DNA from: Aspidapion aeneum
Lineage: Eukaryota; Arthropoda; Insecta; Coleoptera; Brentidae
Length of the DNA stretch: 64,000 nucleotides
Assembly (NCBI GenBank): GCA_963576565.1
Contig: OY755039.1
Coordinates: 80,103,955-80,167,954, forward strand
Direction of reading: 5' to 3'
In this document: positions 21,741 through 33,119 of the stretch, one piece after another
Layout of the letters: every line of letters begins with the position of its first letter
How positions within the stretch are numbered: the first letter of the stretch is position 1
The notes under the pieces: model-generated
Told to the model about the DNA's origin: nothing
Database searches by the model: none
The model's input: only the letters and a program-made list of their open reading frames with translations
Translations under genes and position numbers: made by a program

Positions 21741-22359
21741 CAGTGAAACCTCCTATAAGCGGACACTCACGGTTCCGTCGATTTTGTCCGCTTATTGGAG
21801 GTGTCCGCTTATGAGAGGGAACTGCGAAATTTTAATATATATTTATTAACAATTTCCGCTGCTTGAGTTTTTCTAATATTAAATGTTTCAGCGATCTTTT
21901 GTGCTGATAGATGTTCCTTCTCCGAAACGTTAACTTCCATTTTTTTTACGTAAACTTTTTTTACTAGGCGCCACTTCACAGAGATCTATTACTACCCAAC
22001 TGAACAATAAAAATAAAACATACAGTCCCGCCGAATAAAATATTTGTAAATACGAGAGAAGTATTCAGTCTCCGCATAAAAACGGAAAGAGGTAATTCCC
22101 TGGCTGCAAAGTGCGTTGTTGCCAACCTACTACATAATATTTATGACCATGAGGTGCAGCGCTCCGTCCCGTTGTCAGAAGTTCGCGTCCGGTTAAGGGA
22201 GGTTTTAGAATTTTTTAACCAAAACCGGCGTCCGGTTATTGGAGTGTCCGGTTATAGGAGTGAATTTAATGAAATAGGGAAAAGCTTGGTTCCAACAAAT
22301 TTGTCCGCTTAAAAGGAGTATCCGCTTATTAGAGGTGTCCCCAAGGAGAGATTTCACTG
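21741..22359 (-). mobile_element. pogo/Tigger-like non-autonomous element
   Basis: It starts CAGTGAAACCTCCTATAAGC and ends with a close inverse (...gagatttcactg). TA flanks it on both sides (21739-21740, 22360-22361). CAGTGAAACCTC ends with repeated 'gtccgcttat' subterminal phrases are typical of the pogo branch of Tc1/mariner. The 619-bp body keeps a short coding remnant of the transposase start on the minus strand. No DDE domain remains. Confidence 0.85.
21809..21940 (-). pseudogene. pogo-like transposase N-terminal helix-turn-helix remnant
   Basis: From ATG at 21940 the minus strand reads MEVNVSEKEHLSAQKIAETF then NIRKTQAAEIVNKY before a stop in the left subterminal region. The pattern [AQ]-x-x-IAE-x-F-x-I-x-K-x-x-[VA]-x-x-I is the CENP-B/psq type DNA-binding helix-turn-helix found at the start of pogo transposases. 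The frame stays open upstream with a basic KKSLRKK segment. Only about 43 residues are left. Confidence 0.5.
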
Positions 22360-24517
22360 TATATTTTTTTGGTAAAAATTAGGTAGGGGAAAGGGCGACA
22401 ATATGGGATACTTACTTTTATTGGCTTATTTCTCCTATTAAATGATTACCATTGCGTTCGTCATTTGGAATTAAGTTAGCTAGGTATGTTAATTTTTAGT
22501 TTAAGCCATTTAGAATTTCATCAAACTTTTATTTTTGTTTTTGTAGAAAGTTGACTTTCCCCCTTTATGCCCCGCGCTGGTGTAATTTAGAATCAATATT
22601 TATGTTAGACAAGTTTTATTTATTAAAATACTAAGCAAGATTAAAATACTTAATTAAAAAATAAAAAGTTGTAATAAAAAATATATTTATAATAATTAAA
22701 TTTAGTATTTACAAAATTAATTTATACAAAATTACAGCGATCTAGTCATCGCTGTCGACTCTACTACACGAATTGTGCGCCCATTTCTTGCAAAAACAAC
22801 ATAAAATACAAGTTTCGCTGATGGTACGAAAAGAAAATTATTTAGGGCAAAATGGAGTATAGGTTACTAGATATAACAAGGTTCCGTTTAGCTCCCACGA
22901 AAAAATCTCGTTTTGCCCCAAACCAGCAAAATATAAAATAAAAATCATACACATTAAAAGGCTAATTTTACGGGAAACGCGTTTAATTATGAATAATACA
23001 CTATCTGTTATGTGTAAACAAAATGTTTAAAAGTTTGTAAAAAATTTAAGTTCTATAACAAAATGCGCAAGCTATTTTTACAATAAACAGCGCACAACAT
23101 CACATGCAAAAACCAACTTAACCGCAGCCGATCGACACCAATCAGATTCCAGAGAGTTGAACCAGTTTTTACTCTTGCGCAGTTTACCTAAACCTGCGGT
23201 ATCCCGTTTTACCCCCGTCCCACATTGCTCCTCTTTTCTCTATGCTTTTTTGTTTATTATTCTTGAATGCCAAAAGTTTTTAAGCTTGGAGGATCCGATT
23301 ATTTTAAATGTTCTTACCTTAAACTTCATAGTGATTTCGCATAAAAAAAGAAAAGAAGTGATTTTCAGTTATTTTAAAAAAAAAGTAAAACATTTCTGGG
23401 TTGCAGTATTTTTATCCAAAGACATACATTTTTCGCACTTACTAAGAAAACACTTTGTATAATAATTGTTTATTGAAAAGGGGTTTCTTTAACTTTACGC
23501 ACAAAAAATACCGTACAAAATGAAACGCACGAAAAGGCCCGAATGATTTACGCATGCTTCTCGAATTCCTAAAATATTTGGACGCGCGAGGCTTGCCCAT
23601 TTGAACACAGCGTGTCGATGCAGGGGCGTCGATGGATTTATTTCTTGGGAGGGTCAAAGCGGGTTTGCGTTATTTCAGTAAAGACAAGATTCATTCATAT
23701 GATTTATTGTGAGATTTTATTTTTAAACAAAACTGTTGCTTATAAAATATAAATATTATTTCAATACGACTATACAGAGTGTTATTGGGAAGGAGGTAAG
23801 TGTAAATGTGTTATTGTTATTGAAGGAAGTAATTTTAAGTAAGTTTGTGCGCCACTCGTGGTCCACTGACACTGTTTTGCTGCTGTCAATGTCAAAGAAT
23901 TGCCCCAGTACAGTTTCAAAACCAACGTGCACTAGTGCAACATGAGTTGGGAGAGCACATGGTAACAATAAGTTCGTCAGATACCCAAAAGAATACAAAA
24001 GTGGCACTAGATTTCCCAAAATTATACAAAAGTTGCACTAGTGGCGCACCAGTGCTGCATTTTTTCCCAAAATAATTCACTTATAAAGATCTCCGCGAGT
24101 ATGAAAAAACTTTCAGGTTATGATAGTGCAAGGATACAATCATAACTATTTGTGTATCCTTGGTGGTATAAACGATTTTGCAGCTGTAGGCAAATTTTCG
24201 GCAACATAGGCGTCTAAAAAAGTGATTGATCACCCATTGCCAATGTTCTCTAATTTGCTGTAGTTACTTTGTAGTCCTCCCTGCTCCCACCCATCTCTCC
24301 TCCTGCCATTCCCCCATCCTATTCAAAAACCATATTCGCATAATTTTATCAAATATGGGGCCATTCTGGGGCTATATCTTTCACAAATATAAAGGGATAT
24401 CAAAAGTTTTTTCTGCACAAGTTTTAAGACTTTTTTGCCCACATCATTTTACTAGTTTTCCCCTCCCTCTCCCTCTCTTCTCCCACCCTCCTTCTGAGTA
24501 ATAGTTGTAGCTATAAC
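22360..24517. other. Unassigned stretch; no gene supported
   Basis: There is AT-rich sequence with a G-rich phrase near 22383 and inverted gtgcgccact/agtggcgcac phrases near 23848 and 24030 that may mark a small degraded hairpin. The overlapping plus and minus ORFs between 23157 and 24501 have no recognisable motif and low-complexity composition. Confidence 0.35.
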
Positions 24518-25128
24518 CAAGGCCAACACAAAAATAGAGGCCACGACCCTGAAAAAATCAGCTGTTCTCCCGGGGCTGAATTTTACATTGGGTCTTATGG
24601 GAGGTCAGACGTTTTTTTATGATATTTTCAAAATGGCACTACAGATTTCCGCAAAATTTCAGTGAAATATTCTCAGACACCATCCCGATATTCCACCAAA
24701 GGTTTGTAAGGAAGCAACATGATTAAAAGGTTAAAATCTTCAAGATTTAGCATTCCTTATTTTGAATTCAAATTACCCGCCATGTACCACATGCCAACTG
24801 TTATATTTGACATGTATTTGACTTTGTCATATGTGATTGTCACATTCGCTTCTGCTTTAAACTTAATTTTTGTGTGAGCTAATGAAGCGGCTATGAAAAA
24901 TTAGGGCTTACTATACATTTTAAAAAAATTGTTCTGCCAGAATAAAGTAAAAACCATCTCAAAAACGGCTTTATTGAACAAAAAATCAAGTATCCATGAA
25001 CCGTCATTCCAACTTCAAAATTTTAAAGACAATCAGCTGTATCGTAACGTGACCATCAAAAAAAAATCAGCCCCGGATGTGACGTCAACAAAGTGGAGGA
25101 TCGTGACCCGTCCATTTTGATAGCCCTG
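24518..25128. mobile_element. hAT-like MITE, copy 1
   Basis: It starts CAAGGCCAACACAAAAATAG and ends ttttgatagccctg; the extreme ends are weakly inverted (CAAGGCCA versus CAGGGCTA). GCTATAAC lies on both sides (24510-24517 and 25128-25135), giving a 7- or 8-bp duplication because the terminal G is shared. It matches 46452-47045 in the same orientation with small indels. There is no coding content. The duplication length and CA(A/G)GG ends favour hAT. Confidence 0.75.
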
Positions 25129-25666
25129 CTATAACTTTTATAAATATAGAGCGATTTCAAAAATGCATTCATTTTGCACACGCTTTAAGATTTTTTCGAC
25201 ATCCTTTAACTAGTTCCTCTCCTCCCCCACCTTCACTCAATGGAAGGTAACACTTTTCGCGTCAGTGGAAAATCTACACGTACTTTTTGGGTAAAGCTAA
25301 ATGAATGGTAAATGTATAGTGCTTTTTATAAGGCTGAAGAAGATATAAACCTAAAATTTGGAGATAAAATTTTTTTTTTATAAAGAAAACCCGACTGCTA
25401 AAAATTAGGATTTTTACACCCCCTCCCCCCCCCCTTGTAACACATAATCAAAACAAAAAAACACATTAAAAACAAACATTAGGTGTAACGCAAATCCAAA
25501 CCCCCAAGGCGTTACGTAATTTAAGGATAGGCCCTAATCTGATTTATGAAAATACAAAACTGTATAATTTCGTAAGTACGCTTTGGCCATCAAAACTAAA
25601 AATTGAATCATGTCGTACATTATAATAGGTAAACCTATCAATTTTGTACACAACTGCGACTAGTAC
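25129..25666. other. Unassigned stretch with a C-rich run
   Basis: A ccctcccccccccc run lies near 25420-25435. I see nothing else. Confidence 0.35.
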
Positions 25667-26654
25667 CCACATAGAACAATCACGTGTTTATTACGTAAAA
25701 AAGGCGTTAGAAAAAATAACGTTGATTTTAAAAGCTGCTAGAAAAAAACGTTTATTTCATATATGAAAACAAGCTTAATAGGTCATTCATTAACGTTTAA
25801 AAATATAACGTTGCTAAAATCTGCTTTGTAATACCGCCATTATGAAATTAAAACAGCAATGTTTTTACGTTAGTTTCAAGTGATTTTTATCAAAGTTAAA
25901 ATCACATTAGATTCACGCCTTTTCTACACGAATTTTAAAACGCGACTTGCATGGCTTTTCTACCGAATATTTTTTAGATTTTACTAGCAGCAGCGCCACC
26001 TATTGTCGGCATTTTTCACTTTGACGAAATCTATCAGGCAGTGCTTTGGCCTCTAAACTCCAAGAACTTGATAAGGAACTGATACCTGATCTTTCACGAT
26101 CACGACGCATCTTTTATTAACCTGATAAAGACAGATTAATATTCTGTGAAAGTGTTTACTGTTAAAAAATCTTCTTTAGATTTAAAAAAAAAACATAATG
26201 TATGTAGATAGATATATAGATATTTTGTCTTGCCTTGAGCGCCATCTCTAAAATTGTCTTGTAAGTGTTGTAGTCTTAAACTAGTGAACTTTTATAACTT
26301 CCTTTCGCGTCTCTTTAAACTTAAAAAAATATTATTAAAAAAACGTGACCAAAAAAGACGCAGAAAGTTAGTGGTCTTAATCTAATGGCGTTTTAGAACA
26401 TGTTGTGGATGACTTTTCAAGTGTGAATGTGGTGCATGAAAATAACGAAGGTAAAAAACACGTTATGTACACAGCTCCAGAAACTTCAGCAAAAAGTACA
26501 TTTTTATAGCTTGATTTCTCCAAGTTTTTAAGTTATCTTCAAGCATGTAGATTAAACAAAATATATATTGGTATTAGGTTGTTTTCAAATAAACAAAAAT
26601 TTGTTATTTTTGGTCACGTTAATTTAACGTTGATATGATTTTTGTGCTATGTGG
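25667..26654. repeat. Candidate MITE with CCACATAG.ACAA ends
   Basis: The left end is ccacatagaacaa and the right end inverts to ccacatagcacaa. TAACGT phrases recur inside near both ends. No target duplication was identified, so the outer limits are tentative. Confidence 0.45.
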
Positions 26655-27724
26655 ATAGTTACAAGTAAATTTAGCAATTGGGTGTTTTTCAGGGCTCTTA
26701 ACAGATAACCAGCAAAATAATATGAAAAATATGAAATCTTTTAATAAAAATGTGAAAAATATGAAAGTACGAAAAAAAATTATGAAGGAAATATAAATAA
26801 AAAAATTTTTGTCACTTTCTATATAATAATTTTTTTTTTGGAAAATATATTTACTAACCCAAAATATTTTTTTATGTATAAGGAAATGTATTAACAGTTT
26901 GAAAAAGTTGAATTAGGCCTCAATGGGGTATCGCCAAACAAAAATAAGGCACATATTTTAAAAGTACATTTTCTGTGGATTTTACCTCACCTTTTTGACG
27001 CTGCCAAATTTTTGACCGGTATAGTTTTTAAAATAAGTCATTGTTATAAATTTGGGATTATGCAAGAACAATAAAATCTTTAACATTTAGTTATTTTTGA
27101 CATTTTAAAAAGCATTTTTTTCCGCAAAAAAAGTTGCTATAAATTTTTTTTTTACAAAAACTTATGGTATTTTAAAAAATCTTCCGTATAATAAAAACTA
27201 TAAGGTACAAAAAAAAATCTAAAAACCGAACCGAACCATTTTTAAGAGCTCAAAAAAAGAACACTGTAAGGTAAAATCAGCAGATGGCCATCTTTAATAA
27301 TAAGCTGTACATTGAGGAAGAAAACAGGCTTAAGTATACTTTAAATGAAAAAGATAATTTTTAATTTATGTTTGCTTTAACAGTAGTCACTACTGGAGCC
27401 AACATTAGCCCCCTCAGTTGATCTTCATTGCAGAAAATATGAAAAATATGAAGGTTTTTTTTAAGCCTGAATAAAAAATATGAATATTTTCATAAAATAT
27501 GATGGTGCTGAGATATTTAAAAAAAACTTATTTAAGAATATATTTCTTTGAACCTTTAAATTTTTGAAAATATGTTGAGATTGACTTTTGAACACTCTCA
27601 GGCCCCTTATTATTAGCATTAGCACTAAATTTAATACTAAATTTAATACAATATTTTAATGTGTTGAAAAAATTATTTTAGTACTAATATTATTATAGTT
27701 ATTCATTTTTATTAAATAATTTAT
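26655..27724. other. Unassigned stretch, very AT-rich
   Basis: Repeated 'atgaaaaatatgaa' phrases occur near 26720, 26750 and 27440. No gene or element ends are seen. Confidence 0.35.
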
Positions 27725-27727
27725 AGC

Positions 27728-27850
27728 CCATCTCACCGACTTTTTTTTTTCATTACTTAGCCTTAAGTGTTCTTTATTACGTCATATTATGATTATATTA
27801 AGAAATGCTTTAAGCTAAGTAACGAAAAAAAAGTCGGTAAGATGGACCCT
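27728..27850. repeat. Hairpin element
   Basis: The left arm ccatctcaccgacttttttt ... ttacttagcctta is mirrored by taagctaagtaacg ... aaaaagtcggtaagatgg, with about 45-bp arms and a short loop. Confidence 0.6.
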
Positions 27851-28733
27851 TAAACACTTAATTATTACCTCTATTTTAATGCATAATTCCACAAAATTTT
27901 GATTGTCTGGTGTACTTAAAGTTATATTAAAAAAACCGAAAAAAACGTTCATTTTGATACCCTATATCTAAAAAACAAAGAGGTTTGGTGTAAAATGGGT
28001 TTTTTCTCTTCTTTTGACCTTTCATAGTTGCATTTAAATTACACCCTGTGTATTTTAGTAGGGTAATTATCCACACTGTCCCTCCCGTATTGACGCCCAT
28101 GTTCGAAGCAGCTGCGTGGTCTGATTCGCACGTTGAGTTTGTTGCTTAGTAGGGAGACGTCTGGTCTCTAGATCCCAACTTTTTTTTATTTATTTTTTAT
28201 TTTAGACAGTTAAAGACTTACATGTTATTTGCTAAAGATGAAAACAGTATTTTACTTAGAATCAAAAAACTTGACTCAGGTAAGTACACTTTTATACAGA
28301 GTATTGCAGAGTGTACTTGCAAAGAATGTTACATACAAAAAAAACGAAATATTGTGAATATAAGTTAGTATGAGTGCCAGCTCTGGTATATACCATAAGG
28401 TTGGGTGACTAAAGGCTATATGGCAACTTGAGTCAAAGTTTAAGATTTTAGGTAGGGTTGTCAAAAGGTCTTTATACCTTTAAACATGTTCTACATCTAC
28501 AGAATTTGAAAGGTCATTGAACCTGACTCGCCAACTGCAACCACATTAAAAAAATCTACGTCACCGGGTTGCTTAAACCATGTGTTTTATGGAAACCCGA
28601 TGACGCAGCTACAATGGTCCAGTTAAGTTCACATGACTGGCCAAATTCTGCAGGCAACCTGTGTAAAAGTATAAAGACCTTGGGGTTTTCACAAGAGCTT
28701 TTTTTGCTAGGATTTTAAGCCCAATCATGGTTA
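27851..28733. other. Unassigned stretch
   Basis: A phrase tgcataattccacaaaattt near 27881 also occurs near 11346 and (inverted strand) 57875 in the THAP-type copies, so a small relative of that sequence is present. The rest is unassigned. Confidence 0.35.
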
Positions 28734-29838
28734 CTTGTCCTCTATTTTTCTTAATTCATAATGTTCGCAACATATGGGAAAAATTTTTATTTGTGAGATA
28801 TGGGAAAAAATTTTATATACGATCAATCCTGCTTGCTGAATAACCTAGAAAGACATTTTGACATTAGTCACGTGATCACTGTCATGGTGGCAAATTCAAA
28901 AAATTATTTATGAAAACCCACAAAGTGAGGTAGATGGCAAAATATCGAAAAAAGTTATTTGAAAAAAGTGTTTAGAATGTCATTTTAGGGTCTTCTGTAA
29001 AATTTGGAGCAATAATAATAAGAAATAAGAAATACCCTATTTTTGGCCCTAGCCTTATTGTGAATTAATTTTATACAGATTTTGTTATTGAAATAGTTCA
29101 AGTAACGCAATATTTAATGGGCAAAGGTAAAATAATTCCAAATTCTTTATTAAAGTCATTCATAAAAAATTAAATAAAAATATCCGATTGACACATGTAC
29201 GTTTCTTGTCGCAATGTCCTTTTGTTTTGACAGTTTGTAGGTTTCCGTAAATTTAGTATTAATACCACAATGGAAAAGAACAACGCCATTGATATTATTT
29301 ATTAAATAATATCAATGATAAGGCTTTTTTCTATTGTGGTATTAATACTAAATTCACGGAAACCTTACAAACTGTTAAAAAAAAGGCCATGTGCTAATAG
29401 GATATTTTTATTTAATTTTTTATGAACGACTTCAATTAAGAATTTGGAATCATTTTACCTTTATCCATTAAATATTGCGTTACTTAAACTATTTCAATAA
29501 TAAAATCTGTATAAAATTAATTTATAATAAGGCTAGGGTCAAAAATAGGGTATTTCTTATTTTGTAATATTATTGCTCCAAATTTCATAGAGGATCCTAA
29601 AATGACATTCTAAACACTTTTTTCAAATAACTTTTTTCGATATTTTGCGATTTAACCTCACCTTTTGGGTTTTCATGCCTAATTTTTTGAATTTGCCGCC
29701 ATGACAGTGAGCATGTGACAAATGTCAAAATGTCTTTTTAGGATATTCAACAAGCAGGATTGATCGTATATAATTTTTTTCCCATATCTCACAAATAAAA
29801 ATTTTTCTTATATGTTGCGAACATTATGGGGGACACTG
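28734..29838. repeat. Long near-perfect foldback centred at 29295
   Basis: Arms of about 530 bp match for most of their length (cataatgttcgcaacatatg, gatcaatcctgctt, gacattttgacatt, taccacaatggaaaa and inverses). The centre attgatattattta-t-taaataatatcaat leaves a one-base loop. TA flanks both ends (28732-28733 and 29839-29840), and the right end inverts to CAGTGTCC. No ORF. Confidence 0.85.
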
Positions 29839-29851
29839 TATAAGTGAAAAG

Positions 29852-29999
29852 CAGCATACCGCATCAAATAAGAAAATACTCTCCCTGTACCGCTCTGCCT
29901 TCACTCCAGTAACTAGGTATCTCCTCAAAATAGTTATTGAAGTATGGCAGAGCGGTATAGAGGGAGTATTTTCTTGTAGACTGTGGTATGTTGTTTCTC
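29852..29999. repeat. Hairpin element adjoining the foldback
   Basis: agaaaatactctccctgtac with cgctctgcc pairs with ggcagagcggtatagaggga and gtattttct; outer parts (gcagcatacc/ggtatgttg) also pair. The loop is about 45 nt. Confidence 0.65.
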
Positions 30000-30330
30000 A
30001 CTCACACAAAAACATTAAGAAAAGGAGAGGACTAGTAACTCCACCAAGCTTAAAATGTGCGGAAAAAAACAGCTAAGGACTTTTAAACGGGTTATTAGCA
30101 TATACGTCAGGAATATTACGTATATGGTTATTAGAGACTTATTGCAATTAAGCGAGGCAATAATAGTGCCGCGCACTATGCTGACAGTTTTCCATTGAAA
30201 ACTGACAGTTAATCTTTCAAAATTGACACACCCAAGTAAAATTTTTCAGTCGTTTATTTTCAAAACTGACGGACAGTAGGTCCGTTCGTTAAAAAAATTA
30301 CAGGCACCTTAGGTATCCATGTTAAAGTAT

Positions 30331-30464
30331 TAGCTCACACTACTACTATAAGTAGTGTGAGCTATGGTGATCGTAATTTTTTCGAGAAAAAAAAAGTTGC
30401 TCCGATTTCAAAAATTTTTATATATCTTTGCGTTTCAGATGATTTTGAAACTTTTTTGTTTTGC

Positions 30465-30519
<55 letters not shown>

Positions 30520-31047
30520 ATGTCTGTCTGTAACGACCAACCCGCATAACTCAAAAACCGCTTGTCCGATTTTAATGAAATTTGGTACCTAAGTTGGGTC
30601 TTGGGCCGTGATGGTCCCATTTAAAAATGAACAAAATCCACCGAACGCAAGCCAAATAAAAGGGTGGGGGTTGATTCCAAAAATTAGAATTTATGTGAAA
30701 ATATGGCGTGTGTGATATCAAACGCAAGGTAATTAAGTCTGGAGTTAAAAAAAATGAATTTTAGTTTATTTTTAAAAAAAGGGTGGGGGTAGATGTCAAA
30801 AATTAGAGTTTAAGTGAAAATATGGCGTGTGTGATATCAAACGAAAGGTAATTGAGTCTGGAGTTAAACAAAATACATTTTAGTTTTTTTTAAAGGGTGG
30901 GGGGTAGATTGAAAAATTTGAGTTTAAGTCAAAACATGGCTTGTGTGGTATCAAACGAAAGGTAATTGAGTCTGGAGTTGAAAAAAAATATATTTCAGTT
31001 TTTGATTATATTAGCTCACACTATAACTATAGTACCTAGTGTGAGCT
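30331..31047. repeat. Repeat element with two like hairpins, (CTGT)n and a triple tandem repeat
   Basis: A perfect 14-bp stem hairpin (tagctcacactact, loop actata) lies at 30331-30364 and a close relative at 31012-31047. Between them lie a (CTGT)n microsatellite (30463-30531), the phrase aaaaccgcttgtccgatttt, and three copies of a ~115-119 bp unit starting agggtgggggt at 30659, 30778 and 30892. The ORFs on both strands across the microsatellite are artefacts of the repeat. Confidence 0.75.
30463..30531. repeat. (CTGT)n microsatellite
   Basis: A tetranucleotide run of about 17 units with one interrupted unit (ctgtatgt) near its right end. Confidence 0.95.
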
Positions 31048-31209
31048 TAGGTGCCCATAGATTGGCAGAGTATTTTTTTTGTAGATTCTTTATGAAACTG
31101 CTCAAAAATAATGAATGAGAATTTCTTAGACATTATTGTAAATATATCTGTTTGGGAAAACGGTTAGCAAATTTGGCAACATACCTAAAATTTGAATCAC
31201 TATCCATCG

Positions 31210-32320
31210 TTATAAATGACGGAAACAAAATCGTCGAAGATCATAAATGCAAATGGTATAACTGTCCAATGGCAAAAACGGAATTATTAATAACCGGACA
31301 TTATTCAAAAACGTCATTTATCAAAACAAGACAAGACAGTGGCGGATCCAGGGGGGGGGGGCACTAGGGGCACTTGCCCCCCCCCCCCGAGAATTTGTTG
31401 AATATACAAAAAATGAGTAAAAAGTAATTTTTTCGCTAATAAAAATTCAAAATTTTTGCCTGCGGCGCATGAAAGTGTCTATTGTTATTATCATCGAAAT
31501 TACAACCATTGACTAATTCAATAAAATGCTGCTTAAAACAATATATAGCTTTTTTACCAACAGAGAATGTCACCTAAAGTGCCCCCTGAGAAGCACCTCT
31601 GGATCCGCCCTTGGGACAAGAGCAAAATCCAAGTTTAGTATAACGTCTTTTATCGAAATCTGACAAAAACAAAAAGTAAAAAATCATTTTCAAGTATACT
31701 GGTTCCGTCTCTCTTCCTTTTATACAAATCGGTATCATGGAAGATTGACGGCAAATTTAAATCGGGACCAATAATATTGTCGTTTTTAAACCCAAACATA
31801 CATAAAAAAATTAAAATGTCTGTTTTTTCCTTTAATTAGCTCCCCTGTCCTTCTTTTGAGAGCTCGAAATCGGTGTTAAACGAACCAGACCGAACCGAAC
31901 CGGACCTCTTGATCAATTAATTGCAAATAAATCCTAACCTAAGGTCTAACACCGGGCCTTGCATAATGAAAATACCGTATGTGCTATATAGCAATCCCTA
32001 TATAGATGGCGTTTTCATTAGCCATGGCAGTCAAGAAATTGCAGTGAAGGATGGTCCAATTTCATAGCAATATCAGAACCGCTCTTCTTTAGATGAACGT
32101 CACAAGCTAGGCCCGACCCCTTTTTATAATTTTGTCCTTTTTGATTTTGTCCGGTTTTGATAAAAGACGTTATACAGAAAATATTTTGCTTTTGTCTTGT
32201 TTTGGAGAATGAAGTTTTTAATATTTTCCGGTTATTAATAATTCTGTTTTTAACATAGGACTATTATGCCTTTTTCCTTTATGATTTTAGACGATTTTTT
32301 ATTTGTCCTTTATGATAAAC
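31210..32320. repeat. Foldback element interrupted by a MITE
   Basis: The left arm 31210-31336 (aaaatcgtc, gatcataaa, acggaattattaataaccgg, aaaacaagacaaga) is mirrored at 32175-32320. After the MITE at 31337-31613 the left arm continues (gcaaaatcc...tataacgtcttttatcg) and is mirrored near 32150-32180. Skipping the MITE restores arm pairing, so the MITE is the later arrival. Confidence 0.7.
31337..31613. mobile_element. hAT-like MITE with CAGTGGCGGATCCAG ends and G/C runs
   Basis: It starts cagtggcggatccag and ends ctggatccgcccttg. Flanks agacaaga (31329-31336) and ggacaaga (31614-31621) match at 7 of 8 bases. Just inside the left end a run of 11 G and a run of 12 C face each other and can pair. 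No coding content. Confidence 0.8.
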
Positions 32321-32599
32321 TATAGAGGCCCTAAAATTTAGTGTAGCTTTCATAATAAAATAAAATTTTTACAGTATTTGTAAATTTTGACACTACCAGC
32401 ATGTTTGAAATCAAATTGCGGCCCCTTAAAGTTTATACACTCTGTATACACAGAGCAATGACAAGTTATTACAAACAAGCATTTTTATGTAGATTTTATT
32501 CTAATGATCTCATAACTGCGACTGGGTATCGTATTATGCTGGTCAGTCACTGATGCTGGTGATATTAGTTGCGTTCCACCAGGACATTCGACATTCATA

Positions 32600-32960
32600 A
32601 AACCGTACGAAAAATCCAATTTGCGTTCCAGGAGGTTTATTCTTTAAATGCTCCCTACTCCCTAGGAAGTAAATGTTCTCTTAAATTCACGGTTACCATT
32701 GGTCAATATCAATTATATGACATAAATTTGATAGTATTGTCATTTTTGGTGAATATTTTCAAGAATAAATCTCACTTCAAAGTTCTCCTATTGCAAAGCA
32801 GGAGAGCCGGTTGTGTCAAATGTTCTCTTAAAAATGATCCCTTCCGCGTCAGTTTAAAGTTATACACTATAAACTGACCAATGGTAACGGTGAATTGAAG
32901 AGAAAATTTACTCCCAGGGGAGCATTTACAGAATAAACCCCCAGGTCGACGTTGTACTGT
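32600..32960. repeat. Foldback element
   Basis: ggaggtttattctttaaatg and ggttaccattggtcaata on the left are mirrored by cattggt...gaccaatggtaacggtgaa and gcatttacagaataaacc on the right, with weaker pairing outside. No ORF is credible. Confidence 0.55.
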
Positions 32961-33119
32961 TATCGGACAGTTCCAACAGGCCACTTATACTCCTCCGAAA
33001 TACTAGGATCGAGGACAGGCGCATAAGAAATGTTTGCATTTCCCTCTTTTCTTTGTCTGTGTTTATCATATATTGCACTGGAAAAAATGTATTTAAATTC
33101 TTATTATTCACTTCGAGAT

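Noticed and set aside
23442..24075. Overlapping ORFs on both strands
   Set aside because: They overlap one another in several frames, and no protein family or codon bias could be recognised.
30362..30620. ORFs rich in TDRQ/SVCL on both strands
   Set aside because: They are translations of the (CTGT)n microsatellite.
31152..31367. 71-residue ORF ending in GGSRGGGH
   Set aside because: Its C-terminus is MITE sequence and its body is a foldback arm; no recognisable family, though the N-terminal part looked protein-like at first.
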